Shown: piece after piece, positions 25,711 through 34,639 of the stretch
Layout: the number at the start of each line of letters is the position of its first letter
Numbering within the stretch: the stretch's first letter is position 1
Assembly: GCA_016195815.1 (NCBI GenBank)
Contig: JACPYX010000023.1
Span: 39,014-103,013 of the forward strand
DNA length: 64,000 nucleotides
Direction: 5' to 3'
Origin: Chloroflexota bacterium
GTDB taxonomy: Bacteria > Chloroflexota > Anaerolineae > Anaerolineales > Villigracilaceae
Program-made: the position numbers and the translations under genes
Notes under the pieces: generated by a model
Database searches by the model: none
Told to the model about the DNA's origin: nothing
Seen by the model: only the letters and a program-made list of their open reading frames with translations

Positions 25711-26982
25711 ATGTTAGATATCAATCTTATTCGTGAACATCCGGATGTCGTTCGCAAAGCCCTGAAAGACCGTCAAAGCGACCCTGCGCCGGTTGACTCT
25801 ATCTTGCAGTTGGATGAGAAGCGCCGCGCTTTGCTGGCTGAGGTCGAGAAATTGAAAGCGGAGCGCAACGTTGTCTCCAAAGAGATCGGCCAGTTGAAAG
25901 ACGCGGCCGCCCGAGGGTCGAAGATTGAAGCGATGCGCGTCGTTGGTGATCAGATCGCGGCGCTTGATAAAGAAGTCGCAGATGTTGACAATGAACTCAA
26001 CGCGCTCGCATCCGCTTTGCCGAACATCCCGGATGCGCGCACGCCGTATGGAAAAGATGACAGCGAGAATGTTGTTATTGAAACGGTGGGTGAGCCGCGC
26101 AAGTTTAACTTTCAGCCGAAGCCGCACTGGGAACTTGGCCCGGCGCTCGGCATCCTTGACTTTGAGCGCGGCACGAAACTCACCGGTTCGCGCTTTTATG
26201 TGTTGAGCGGGCCGGGCGCGCGGCTGCAACGCGCGCTGATCGCATACATGCTCGACCAGCATATCCGCCAGGGCTATACCGAAAAATATCTGCCCTTTAT
26301 GGTCAAAACCCAAACCGTTTACGCCGCCGGGCAATTGCCAAAGTTCGCCGACAATCTTTACAAAGATCACGAGGAAGATTTCTATTTCGTGCCGACCGCG
26401 GAAGTCCCGCTGACCGGTTTGCACATGGATGAAATTCTCGACGAAGCGACTCTGCCGCGGTTATACACGGCCTACACGCCCTGCTTCCGCCGCGAAAAGA
26501 TGAGCGCCGGCCGCGATGTGCGCGGCATCAAGCGCGGGCATCAATTCGATAAAGTCGAAATGTACATTTACTGCAAACCCGAAGATTCGGAAACCATGCA
26601 CCAGAAAATGTTGAAAGATGCAGAACAGACCTGCGCCGATCTTGGGTTGACCTATCGCGTCAAACAACTTTGCACCGGCGATGTCGGTTTCGGCGCGGCC
26701 ATGACTTATGATTTGGAAGTCTGGGCGCCGGGCTGTGACGAGTGGCTGGAGGTCTCTTCGATCTCGAACGATGCTGACTTTCAAGCGCGGCGCGCCAACA
26801 TCAAATATCGTCCGGCAGATGGCGGCAAGGCGCGCCTGCTTCACACATTGAACGGTTCGGGTCTGGGACTGCCCCGCACTTTGATCGCCGTTATGGAAAA
26901 CTACCAGCAGGTTGACGGCTCGATCGTCGTGCCAGACGTTCTCCGTCCGTGGATGGGCGGGGTGGATGCGATTCGACCATAG
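25711..26982 (+). CDS. serS: seryl-tRNA synthetase
   Basis: Class II aminoacyl-tRNA synthetase that charges tRNA-Ser. The start at 25711 follows an ACGGAGGTG ribosome site and gives [18 protein letters not shown], the standard N-terminus. Residues 30-100 are the tRNA-binding coiled coil. Motif 2 is [14 protein letters not shown] and motif 3 [12 protein letters not shown]. The length, 423 aa, is normal. Controlled by the upstream T-box. Probably cotranscribed with the DUF456 gene 42 nt downstream. Confidence 0.97.
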   Translation: MLDINLIREHPDVVRKALKDRQSDPAPVDSILQLDEKRRALLAEVEKLKAERNVVSKEIGQLKDAAARGSKIEAMRVVGDQIAALDKEVADVDNELNALASALPNIPDARTPYGKDDSENVVIETVGEPRKFNFQPKPHWELGPALGILDFERGTKLTGSRFYVLSGPGARLQRALIAYMLDQHIRQGYTEKYLPFMVKTQTVYAAGQLPKFADNLYKDHEEDFYFVPTAEVPLTGLHMDEILDEATLPRLYTAYTPCFRREKMSAGRDVRGIKRGHQFDKVEMYIYCKPEDSETMHQKMLKDAEQTCADLGLTYRVKQLCTGDVGFGAAMTYDLEVWAPGCDEWLEVSSISNDADFQARRANIKYRPADGGKARLLHTLNGSGLGLPRTLIAVMENYQQVDGSIVVPDVLRPWMGGVDAIRP

Positions 26983-27024
26983 ATACGGGTCTCGGTACCT
27001 TCGTACTCGACCAGTTAAAAAACT

Positions 27025-27543
27025 ATGCCAACTGATCCTCAGTTCTGGTCCGAAGTCTTTCTCCAAACCCTGACGTTATTCGTTTTAATCGTCGGCTTGT
27101 TGGGATTGATCGTTCCCGTTTTCCCCGGCCTCATTATCATGTGGCTGGCCGCGCTGTTCTACGCGTTGATCGAAAACTCGCTGGGACGCATGGCCTGGAT
27201 TGACTGGACGCTCTTCGCGCTTATTACACTTCTGATGCTGGGCGGAAGCGTAATTGATAACATCATCATCGCCAATAAAATGCGCGGACATTCCATCCCA
27301 TGGAGTTCGATTGGGCTTTCATATCTTGCAGGGATTCTTGCCAGTTTATTCCTCACGCCGGTGGTTGGAATCTTTGCTTCGCCGCTGGCATTGTTCGGCG
27401 CAGAGTATTTGCGATTGCGAAATCGCAAGCAGGCCTTTGATTCGGCGCGGACGTACATGATCGCGTGGGGCTGGTCATTCCTGACGGTGTTCGGCGTCGG
27501 CGTGCTGATGATTATCTTTTGGCTCTTTTGGGCATGGATGTAA
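27025..27543 (+). CDS. DUF456-family membrane protein
   Basis: 172 aa with four hydrophobic helices, including the family-like VGLLGLIVPVFPGLIIMWLAAL near residues 22-43 and the glycine-rich AGILASLFLTPVVGIFASPLALFG. DUF456 proteins are small inner-membrane proteins with no assigned role. The start has no strong ribosome site. It follows serS and ends at a bidirectional terminator. Confidence 0.8.
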   Translation: MPTDPQFWSEVFLQTLTLFVLIVGLLGLIVPVFPGLIIMWLAALFYALIENSLGRMAWIDWTLFALITLLMLGGSVIDNIIIANKMRGHSIPWSSIGLSYLAGILASLFLTPVVGIFASPLALFGAEYLRLRNRKQAFDSARTYMIAWGWSFLTVFGVGVLMIIFWLFWAWM

Positions 27544-27564
27544 GGGTTGATTGATGGCAGTTTC

Positions 27565-27600
27565 AAAAAAACAGGCTCTCTTTTGGGAGCCTGTTTTTTT
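27565..27600. terminator. bidirectional rho-independent terminator
   Basis: ACAGGCTC (27571-27578) pairs with GAGCCTGT (27587-27594), flanked by A6 on the left and T7 on the right, so it works in both directions. It separates serS-DUF456 from the convergent peptidase genes. Confidence 0.93.
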
Positions 27601-27629
27601 GCACCAGAACTTTTATCGGGTGAAAGGAA

Positions 27630-28622
27630 CTATGCTCCCAAATTAATCGGCGCGCGCAACAACGCCACGATCAACTTGACGGCGTTCTTCACATCGTTGT
27701 AGTCCACCATTTCAGAAGGTGTGTGGACATAGCGGCACGGGATAGAGACGCATCCCACCGGCACGCCGCCGCGCACAAGTTGCATGGCGCGCGCATCGGT
27801 CGTGCCGCCCAGCAGAACTTCGCGCTGGTATGGAAGTTTTGCTTTCTCAGCGGTGCGGATCATCCACTCCACGATACGCGGGTCGGATAACATGCCGCCA
27901 TCGCGGATTTTTATGGCCGGGCCTTTGCCCAGCCCAACTTCAAAATCTTTTTGGCCGGGTGTATCGCCCCAGCCTGTGACGTCAATTGAGAAGCCGAGAT
28001 CCGGGTCAATGCCGAAGGCGGATGTCTGCGCGCCGCGCGTGCCGACCTCCTCCTGCGTGGTGAAAACAAAATAAACTTCATGCGGCGTTGACTTTAGCGC
28101 GCGCAATGCTTCGATGGCAACCGCGCATCCGATGCGGTCATCCATGGATTTGGCAACCAGACGATTTCCAAGATCTGCGAACGGACGCTCAAAGGCCGCC
28201 ACGTCGCCGATTCTTACCGGGCAATTCTTTTTATCGGCCGCGCCAACATCAATGAACATCTTATCGAGCGCGGGAACGTCAGAAGCATGATCCGCTGGTT
28301 CGAGGCCGATCACGCCCGCGGTCCCGTTGACGAAGCGTACGCGTCCGCCTGGAAGATTGCGCGGGTACACGCCGCCGATTCCGGTGAAACGCACAAAGCC
28401 GTTGTTGTCCACGTGTGTGACCATCAAACCGATCTCGTCCATGTGCGCGGCGATCATGATCTTCTTTCCGCCTTTTCCTTTGCGCGCGATTAAATTTCCG
28501 AGCGCATCCACGCGCACTTCATCGGCCAGCTTTGTGATCTCTTTGCGAATCACAGCGCGGATGGCGTCTTCGTAGCCCGATGGGCTGAACGTGCCGGTCA
28601 ATTTTTCGATGAGTGATTTCAT
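27630..28622 (-). CDS. M42-family aminopeptidase (first of three)
   Basis: A 330-aa cytoplasmic co-catalytic metallopeptidase of the M42/glutamyl-aminopeptidase type that forms large tetrahedral assemblies. Metal and catalytic motifs: AAHMDEIGLMV, SMDDRIGCAVAIEAL, the catalytic FTTQEEVGTRGAQ and the final HTPSEMVDYNDVKNA. The start at 28622 follows GGAAG, giving MKSLIEKLTGTFSPSGYED; an upstream in-frame extension has no family similarity. It is the last gene of a four-gene peptidase run and ends at a bidirectional terminator. Substrate preference is not predictable. Confidence 0.93.
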   Translation of the reverse strand: MKSLIEKLTGTFSPSGYEDAIRAVIRKEITKLADEVRVDALGNLIARKGKGGKKIMIAAHMDEIGLMVTHVDNNGFVRFTGIGGVYPRNLPGGRVRFVNGTAGVIGLEPADHASDVPALDKMFIDVGAADKKNCPVRIGDVAAFERPFADLGNRLVAKSMDDRIGCAVAIEALRALKSTPHEVYFVFTTQEEVGTRGAQTSAFGIDPDLGFSIDVTGWGDTPGQKDFEVGLGKGPAIKIRDGGMLSDPRIVEWMIRTAEKAKLPYQREVLLGGTTDARAMQLVRGGVPVGCVSIPCRYVHTPSEMVDYNDVKNAVKLIVALLRAPINLGA

Positions 28623-28642
28623 AATGCTTCCTTGTTTGGAAA

Positions 28643-29353
28643 TTATGCCAGCGGAACGGTCTCGCCGGCCGCGAATGATCGTGTGCCTTTTTTTGTCAGC
28701 ATATGCACTTTGCTTTTGCCCATAACTTTCCATTCACCGCCAAGCTTTCCAACCAGCGCAGTGTCTTCATCAATGCCGAGAGCGTTCTCTGCATTTTTAA
28801 AGCCGTTACGCAGTAGGCTTACAATTATTTTGAACGGCGCAGGCATTCGATCGAAATGCGGTAACACATAAGTCGCGGGCACAAGCCCAAAACCTGCGGA
28901 TGTTCCCGCGAAACGAAAATTTGGCATTTGCTTTGCCAGGATCATTGCGCCCGCCGAACAGCCCGCGTAGACCGCGCCGCGCGCCCAGGCTCTTTGCGCC
29001 GCGGCCCATGCGCGGCTTCCGTTCATCGTTTCAAAAAGATAATTCGGACTGCCGCCTGAAAAATAGATCAAGTCTGCGGATTCAAGCAGCGATTCGTATT
29101 GCGGATCGTTGGCCGAATCTTTATCAATAATCGGGACGGCGGTCGTTTGCGCGCCCAGTGCCCGGAAATGTTCCTCGCCCATGCGCGACCAGCGCCCGAC
29201 GCTTTCGCTTCCTTCCTGACCCGCGGCCGTGGGCAGGCAAACGACGCGGGGTGCGCGTCCGGCCACTTTTACCGAAGACAGCAGGTGGCGATCCACATCT
29301 TCCATGACGGGCAAATATTCGCCTGCGCCGACTAAAGCAATTAACCCATTCAT
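28643..29353 (-). CDS. S51-family (peptidase E / cyanophycinase-like) serine peptidase
   Basis: 236 aa with the class I glutamine-amidotransferase-like fold of family S51. The nucleophile sits in VYAGCSAGAMIL (about residue 131-138), preceded by the YFSGGSPNYLFE strand; GIDEDTALV follows as in cyanophycinases and peptidase E. These enzymes cleave Asp-containing dipeptides or cyanophycin. Its position between M42 aminopeptidase genes, with only about 20 nt gaps, suggests a shared role in degrading intracellular peptides. The start gives MNGLIALVGAGEYLP. Confidence 0.87.
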   Translation of the reverse strand: MNGLIALVGAGEYLPVMEDVDRHLLSSVKVAGRAPRVVCLPTAAGQEGSESVGRWSRMGEEHFRALGAQTTAVPIIDKDSANDPQYESLLESADLIYFSGGSPNYLFETMNGSRAWAAAQRAWARGAVYAGCSAGAMILAKQMPNFRFAGTSAGFGLVPATYVLPHFDRMPAPFKIIVSLLRNGFKNAENALGIDEDTALVGKLGGEWKVMGKSKVHMLTKKGTRSFAAGETVPLA

Positions 29354-29377
29354 ATTTTCACCGATAAAAAACTGAAA

Positions 29378-30454
29378 TCAACTTTTCAACAAAGCCGGTG
29401 TAATGCGCCGGAGCGCGGCGTGAAGTAAAGCCAGCGTGTTCTTCCAATCATCGAGGCGCGAAACGCTCATGGCGGAATGTGTGTAACGATGCGGCACAGA
29501 GACCGAGACTACGGGGATGCCCGCCAGCGCCTTTTGAATTGCGCCCGCGTCCGTCCCGCCGCCGCCCGGTTGGCGGATTTGATACGGCAACTTTGATTTC
29601 TCCGCCGTCTCTTGCAAAAAACGAACCAGGCGCGGATCGTCAATTGTGCTGGAGTTGTTGACATAGATTGCCGGGCCGAGACCAAGTTTGGTGTTGTAAA
29701 AAGTATTTTCGCCCTCGTATTGCATGGGCAGATCATTGGCGGGCGTCGCGTCAATTGCTATTGCCAGATCGGGGTTGAAATACTGTACCGCAACTTTTGC
29801 GCCACGCAAGCCGATCTCTTCCTGCACGGTGAAAGCTGCCAGCAAGTCAATGTTGGATGGCGCGGATTTAATCAGTTCGATCAACGTTGCGACGCCCAGC
29901 CGGTCATCCAAAGCCTTCGACATGAGCGACGGCCCGACACGCCGGAAGTTCGGCGCGAAAGTGCCGCGCTCGCCGGGCCTGGCCTTGCCGCCCGCGCCGA
30001 GATCAATGCGAAGCGAGTCGGCTGAGATGGATCTCTTGCGTTCACTGGAAGTCGTCAGATGAATTGGTTTTGCGCCGATGACTCCGGGCGTGTGGTCTTT
30101 GCCGACCACAACTTGTTTCCCTGCCAGGCTGCGAGAGTCGATTCCGCCGATGGTTTTGAATTCGTAAATCCCTTCGCCGTCTTCAGCCACGAGCATGAAA
30201 CCGACTTCGTCCATGTGCGCGTCGAGCATAACCCTAACGGGTGCAGGCACGCCGACGCGTTTTGCGCCGCGTCCTTTTTTCGTTGCCAGCACATTTCCAA
30301 GCGCGTCGACTTTGACTTCATCCGCGAAAGGTTTGATTTCTTCAAGCACGATCTTGCGTACTTCGCTCTCGTTGCCTGAAACGGAGACGGCGTTGCAAAG
30401 TTTTTCGAGCAGTTTTATTTGAGAGTTTCCGATGGGGGGCATGTTATTCTTCAT
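29378..30454 (-). CDS. M42-family aminopeptidase (second of three)
   Basis: About 355 aa. Motifs: MLDAHMDEVGFML, SKALDDRLGVATLIELI, AFTVQEEIGLRGAKVA and VPHRYTHSAMSVSRLDDW. Two starts are possible: ATG at 30454 (MKNNMPPIG), which overlaps the upstream stop, or ATG at 30442. Either makes it translationally coupled to the third M42 gene. About 30 percent identity by eye to its neighbours, so the set is an old duplication. Cytoplasmic. Confidence 0.92.
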   Translation of the reverse strand: MKNNMPPIGNSQIKLLEKLCNAVSVSGNESEVRKIVLEEIKPFADEVKVDALGNVLATKKGRGAKRVGVPAPVRVMLDAHMDEVGFMLVAEDGEGIYEFKTIGGIDSRSLAGKQVVVGKDHTPGVIGAKPIHLTTSSERKRSISADSLRIDLGAGGKARPGERGTFAPNFRRVGPSLMSKALDDRLGVATLIELIKSAPSNIDLLAAFTVQEEIGLRGAKVAVQYFNPDLAIAIDATPANDLPMQYEGENTFYNTKLGLGPAIYVNNSSTIDDPRLVRFLQETAEKSKLPYQIRQPGGGGTDAGAIQKALAGIPVVSVSVPHRYTHSAMSVSRLDDWKNTLALLHAALRRITPALLKS

Positions 30455-31505
30455 CCCAAACGATCTTTGAAACAAAGTCATCTTCGAGGCCGCTGATGAA
30501 TTCAGCCAGCAGCCGTCCGACGCGCTGCACATCCTTGATGGCGACCAATTCGACGGATGTGTGCATGTAACGCAATGGAATTCCAAGCAGCATGGTTGGG
30601 ATGCCTTCGCGCGCCACTTGAATGGAATAGGCGTCTGTGCCTGAGTGCGCGGGTGTGATGTCCATTGCGGCTGGAATTTCCAGTTTGTCAGCCAGCTCCT
30701 TGAAATTTTTATAGAGAAAAGGATGCAGGTTTGCGCCCCAGCCCAGTGTCACGCCTTTGCCCATCGGAAAAGCCTGCCAATCGTTGGCGCTTGGGCTTTT
30801 GGCAAAGGTCACATCAATGGCAACGGCCAGATCGGGATGCAAATCAAACGCAGACGTGGCCGCCCCGCCGATGGTCTCTTCTTCCTGTGCGGTGGCGACA
30901 GCCCATACATCCCAGCGATGAAGTTTTGTTTGCAGTTCTTCGAGACAAATCGTCAAGGCCGCGACGGATGCGCGGTTATCGAGCGAGTGTCCGCTGAGAA
31001 TGTCCCCGGCCAGTTCAACGGGCTGGGTGTCGAATGAAACGAGATCGCCCACCCGGACGAGACTCGCTGTTTTTGACGGAAGCAGGCCCACGTCCACGAG
31101 AAGATACGGCAAGCCAATCGCATCTTCGCGCGCGCTTTCGGGCAGAGTCTTCATGGGCGGGATGACGATGACGCCGGGCAAATCCTGTTTGCCATGCACC
31201 ATGACGGGTGTACCCGGCAGGATGCGAGAGTCGATGCCGCCAATTTCATCCACATGCAGGAAGCCGTCCACAATTTTGGTGACCATCAGGCCGATGGCAT
31301 CCATGTGAGTTGCGATCATGACGGATGGGCGGCGGCCTTTTCCATGGCCGCGTTTCAAGGCATGTAATGAACCGAGGCGGCTGGCAGTGATGTCATCTAC
31401 CAGCGGTTTCCATTTTTCTTCGATGAGGTGCGCGGCAGGGCCTTCATAAGCCGAGAGACCGGAAACGGCGAGCAGGGATTTCAGGAAAGGGAGGATGTCT
31501 GTCAT
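30444..31505 (-). CDS. M42-family aminopeptidase (third of three)
   Basis: 353 aa starting MTDILPFLKSLLAVSG at 31505; the open frame upstream of this Met belongs to the antisense of the stalk gene and is not part of the protein. Motifs: IATHMDAIGLMV, GHSLDNRASVAALTI, AVATAQEEETIGGAAT and GIPLRYMHTSVELVAI. All metal ligands and the catalytic glutamate pair are present. It follows the Thr/Pro/Ser-rich membrane protein gene by 11 nt and is coupled to the next M42 gene. Confidence 0.92.
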   Translation of the reverse strand: MTDILPFLKSLLAVSGLSAYEGPAAHLIEEKWKPLVDDITASRLGSLHALKRGHGKGRRPSVMIATHMDAIGLMVTKIVDGFLHVDEIGGIDSRILPGTPVMVHGKQDLPGVIVIPPMKTLPESAREDAIGLPYLLVDVGLLPSKTASLVRVGDLVSFDTQPVELAGDILSGHSLDNRASVAALTICLEELQTKLHRWDVWAVATAQEEETIGGAATSAFDLHPDLAVAIDVTFAKSPSANDWQAFPMGKGVTLGWGANLHPFLYKNFKELADKLEIPAAMDITPAHSGTDAYSIQVAREGIPTMLLGIPLRYMHTSVELVAIKDVQRVGRLLAEFISGLEDDFVSKIVWDEE

Positions 31506-31516
31506 GGGCTTGTGGT

Positions 31517-32065
31517 TTAGTTTGGAAAAGGTATGAAGGTTGGCGATGGCGGGGTTGGCGACGGAGTGATTGTAGCTGTGGAGGATGGAGTTGGTGTGGA
31601 TGTCGGCGTGTTGGTCGGCGTCGGCGAGGGTGTGTAAGTTGATGTCGGTGTATCGGTTGGAGTTGGCGACGGAGTAAAGGTGAAGGTCGGCGGCAGGAAA
31701 GGCGTAAGGCTGGCCGTGGATGTTGACGTGATTGTGAAAGTTGCGCTGGCGGTGGGCGTGTACGTAATTGTGCTGGTTACGATGGATGGAGTTGGACTGC
31801 CGGTGGGGGATGGGGTGACATCTGCCGTGCTGGTGAAAGTGGCTGTTGGCGTAATGCTGCCGGGTTGGGGTGCGAACAAAACGGCGACCCCTCCGAGCAA
31901 ATAGCATGGCAGAGTTGCGATGATAATGGCAATCAAAATGATGTGGCGTTTGGCACGCGGGTCGTCAGGGTCACGCATCGGGACGATGATAACATAAAAG
32001 AAAAAAGAGAGAAGTAAATAGAGAACAGAAAGCGGTCTTGGCAGGCTCTTTAGGATGTTCGACAA
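31517..32065 (-). CDS. membrane protein with long Thr/Pro/Ser stalk
   Basis: 182 aa, function unknown. Two hydrophobic helices (residues 14-29 and 42-66) are followed by about 115 residues made almost only of Thr, Pro and Ser, an extended, probably glycosylated extracytoplasmic stalk. The frame opens at a TTG at 32065; an ATG at 31978 (MRDPDDPRAKRH) is an alternative that would leave one helix. No folded domain follows the stalk, which is unusual. Divergent from sbcC. Confidence 0.55.
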   Translation of the reverse strand: MSNILKSLPRPLSVLYLLLSFFFYVIIVPMRDPDDPRAKRHIILIAIIIATLPCYLLGGVAVLFAPQPGSITPTATFTSTADVTPSPTGSPTPSIVTSTITYTPTASATFTITSTSTASLTPFLPPTFTFTPSPTPTDTPTSTYTPSPTPTNTPTSTPTPSSTATITPSPTPPSPTFIPFPN

Positions 32066-32067
32066 GG

Positions 32068-32073
32068 TATAAT
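32068..32073 (+). promoter_or_regulatory. -10 box of sbcC, leaderless arrangement
   Basis: TATAAT ends 7 nt before the ATG at 32081 and there is no ribosome binding site between them. Confidence 0.5.
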
Positions 32074-32080
32074 TTCATCA

Positions 32081-34636
32081 ATGATTCCCCGCCACATTCG
32101 TATCTCTGGTTTTCTTTCATACCGCGAGCCCGTCGAAATAGATTTCACCACCTTTGACCTGGCCTGCATCTCCGGCCAAAACGGCGCAGGCAAATCATCT
32201 TTGCTGGATGCAATGACCTGGGCTTTGTTCGGACAGGCACGCAAGCGTGATGATTCCCTGGTCAACTTGCAATCGAAGGCCGCCGAGGTGGCCTTTACGT
32301 TTGGCTATGAGGGAAATATTTATCGTGTGTTGCGGACATTGCCGCGAGGAAAAACAACGGTGTTGGAGTTCCAGATCAAAGATGATAATGACTGGCGCCC
32401 TCTGACAGAACGTTCCATGCGCGAAACTCAGGCTCGAATTGAACAAACCCTGAGACTCGATTACGAAACCTTTATCAATGCCGCTTTCTTTCTGCAAGGC
32501 AAGGCCGACCAATTCACCCAGCTAAATGCCGGCAAGCGCAAGGATATTCTTGGAAATATTTTGGGGCTTGAAGTTTGGGAAACTTATAAAGAGCGCACTG
32601 CTGAAAAACGCCGCGCGCTCGAAGATGAAGTCGGCTCTATTGACGGACGCATTGCCGATATTGACACAGAACTTTCTGAAGAAGAACCGCGCAAACAACG
32701 GCTGAACGACCTTGAGGCCGAACTCAAACGACTGACCTCGGCGCGCAAGACTCAAGAATCTGCGTTGGAAAATATCAAGAAGACAGCCGCGTCGTTGGAA
32801 CAGCAAAATAAACTGGTCGAGACGTTGGCCGCAGCCCTCGAACGCTCGCGCACGCATCATTCCGGACTCCAAAACCGGCTGGCCAAACGAGAGGCCGCCC
32901 GCGCCGCTGACGCCGATCTCGCCTCGCGCGCAAAGGAGGTTGAGTCCGCGTACAAGGCCTGGCAGAAGACGCGCAAAGAATTGGAAGAATGGGACGAAGT
33001 CGCGTTCGAATTCCGCGAACATGAAAAAGATCGCGCTCCCCTGCTGGAACAGATTGCAGCAGAGAAGGCGCGGCTCGAAGAGGAACAACGCGGGTTGAAA
33101 GAACAGGAGAAAGCGATCAGCGAGCAGTTATCAGCAACCAATGAGTTGGCCGAGCGGATCAATGCAGAGAAAAAATTTCTGGCGGAGGCCGAGGCAAAAC
33201 TGACAGAACGCGGCGAACTGGAGACTCAATCTCAAGCTGCGCGCGAAAAGCAGGCCGGACTCAAAGCGGAAAATGAAGCCCTGAAGGCCGAGATGGACAA
33301 GCTCAAGGAGCGGATTGATACGCTCGAATCTGCCGAGGGCGCGGCCTGTCCATTGTGTGGACAGCCTCTCAGCGCCGCGCATCGCAAATCCACGCTGAAA
33401 GAATTGAGGGCCGAAGGCAAAGAAAAGGGCGACCGTTTCCGCGCCAACCTTGATGCCGGGAAACAACTCGCTGAACAAATTACGGATTACGACTTACGCA
33501 TCGCATCTCTTGAATCCGCCGAAAAGAACCGCATCAAATATTCCAATTCAGTCGTGCAATTGACTGAGCGGCTTGAAACTTTGCAAAGTCTTGCGAAGGA
33601 ATGGGAATCCACCGGCAGAAAACGATTGAAGGAACTGGAAAAGATTCTGGAAGGTGGAAAGTACGCGGTTGAGGCGCAAAAGCAGTTAGCAAAATTGGAT
33701 AAAGAACTTGCCAAACTCGGCTACGATGCGGCTTTACACGATGCGGCGCGCAAGGCGGAATCTGAACAGCGCAGCGCGGAGGAAGAATTCAACCAACTCG
33801 AAAAGGCGCGCGCCGCGCTCAAACCCATCGAGGATGAAATTGCAAATCTAAAATCTGAAATCGTAAATCGAGAATCTGAAATGGGGAAACAGGAAGCCGA
33901 ATATCTTTTCGCGAAAGAAAACCTGGATGCGGCGCAATTACAGGCGCCGAATGTAAATGAAGTCGAGCGTGCGTTGTTTGATTTGCAGGAACAGGAAAAT
34001 CGAGTGCGCGATGAAGGCGGAGCGGCGCGGCAAAAGGTGTCGGTGCTGGATCAGCAAAGGGCGCGCAAAGCCGACCTCGGGTCGGCGCGTGAGGCGCTGG
34101 CCCTGCAGATTGCGCGTCATAAAACTCTTGAGCGCGCCTTCGGCAAGGACGGCGTCCCGGCTTTGTTGATCGAACAAGCCCTGCCGCAAATCGAGTCGAA
34201 AGCGAATGAATTGCTGGATCGTTTGAGCGACGGGCAAATGTCGATTCGATTCGTGACACAGGCCGAATACAAAGACAGGAAGCGCGAAGATTTGAAAGAG
34301 ACGCTCGACATTAAAATCAGCGACTCGGCCGGTGTGCGGGATTATGAAATGTATTCGGGCGGCGAAGCCTTCCGCGTGAACTTCGCAATTCGGCTGGCTT
34401 TATCAGAAGTGCTGGCTCAGCGTAAAGGCGCGCGGCTACAAACGCTCGTGATTGATGAAGGCTTCGGCTCGCAGGACGCGCAGGGCCGACAGCGTTTGAT
34501 CGAAGCCATCAATTTGGTGAAGAGCGACTTCGCAAAGATTTTGGTCATTACGCATCTCGATGAATTGAAAGACGCGTTCCCCACACGCATCGAAGTTGAA
34601 AAGACGGACAGGGGTTCGGCGGTCCGCGTCATCTGA
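32081..34636 (+). CDS. sbcC: SbcC/Rad50-type SMC-like ATPase
   Basis: Large subunit of the nuclease complex that opens hairpins and trims double-strand ends. 851 aa. Walker A GQNGAGKSSLLD at about residue 33; long coiled coils at about 175-420 and 440-670; zinc hook CPLCGQPL near 422; signature EMYSGGEAFRVN near 756; Walker B LVIDEGFGSQD. The partner sbcD is not adjacent. Short intergenic-type repeats are read in frame in the second coil (33836-33882, and weaker at 33480-33501). The gene just downstream starts after 3 nt. Confidence 0.93.
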   Translation: MIPRHIRISGFLSYREPVEIDFTTFDLACISGQNGAGKSSLLDAMTWALFGQARKRDDSLVNLQSKAAEVAFTFGYEGNIYRVLRTLPRGKTTVLEFQIKDDNDWRPLTERSMRETQARIEQTLRLDYETFINAAFFLQGKADQFTQLNAGKRKDILGNILGLEVWETYKERTAEKRRALEDEVGSIDGRIADIDTELSEEEPRKQRLNDLEAELKRLTSARKTQESALENIKKTAASLEQQNKLVETLAAALERSRTHHSGLQNRLAKREAARAADADLASRAKEVESAYKAWQKTRKELEEWDEVAFEFREHEKDRAPLLEQIAAEKARLEEEQRGLKEQEKAISEQLSATNELAERINAEKKFLAEAEAKLTERGELETQSQAAREKQAGLKAENEALKAEMDKLKERIDTLESAEGAACPLCGQPLSAAHRKSTLKELRAEGKEKGDRFRANLDAGKQLAEQITDYDLRIASLESAEKNRIKYSNSVVQLTERLETLQSLAKEWESTGRKRLKELEKILEGGKYAVEAQKQLAKLDKELAKLGYDAALHDAARKAESEQRSAEEEFNQLEKARAALKPIEDEIANLKSEIVNRESEMGKQEAEYLFAKENLDAAQLQAPNVNEVERALFDLQEQENRVRDEGGAARQKVSVLDQQRARKADLGSAREALALQIARHKTLERAFGKDGVPALLIEQALPQIESKANELLDRLSDGQMSIRFVTQAEYKDRKREDLKETLDIKISDSAGVRDYEMYSGGEAFRVNFAIRLALSEVLAQRKGARLQTLVIDEGFGSQDAQGRQRLIEAINLVKSDFAKILVITHLDELKDAFPTRIEVEKTDRGSAVRVI
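33836..33882 (+). repeat. AAATCTGAAATC repeat inside the sbcC coiled coil
   Basis: AATCTGAAATCGTAAATC at 33852-33869 matches 17 of 18 bases of the minus-strand text at 48540-48523, which lies between two genes. In sbcC it is read in frame as part of the second coiled-coil arm. Confidence 0.75.
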
Positions 34637-34639
34637 TCC

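Noticed and set aside
31530..31850. possible CRISPR or tandem-repeat array
   Set aside because: The periodic sequence is the coding DNA of a Thr/Pro/Ser stalk, without constant repeats or unique spacers.
31506..31907. N-terminal extension of the third M42 peptidase
   Set aside because: It is a shifted frame of the Thr/Pro/Ser stalk gene; M42 proteins begin near MTDILPFLKSLL.
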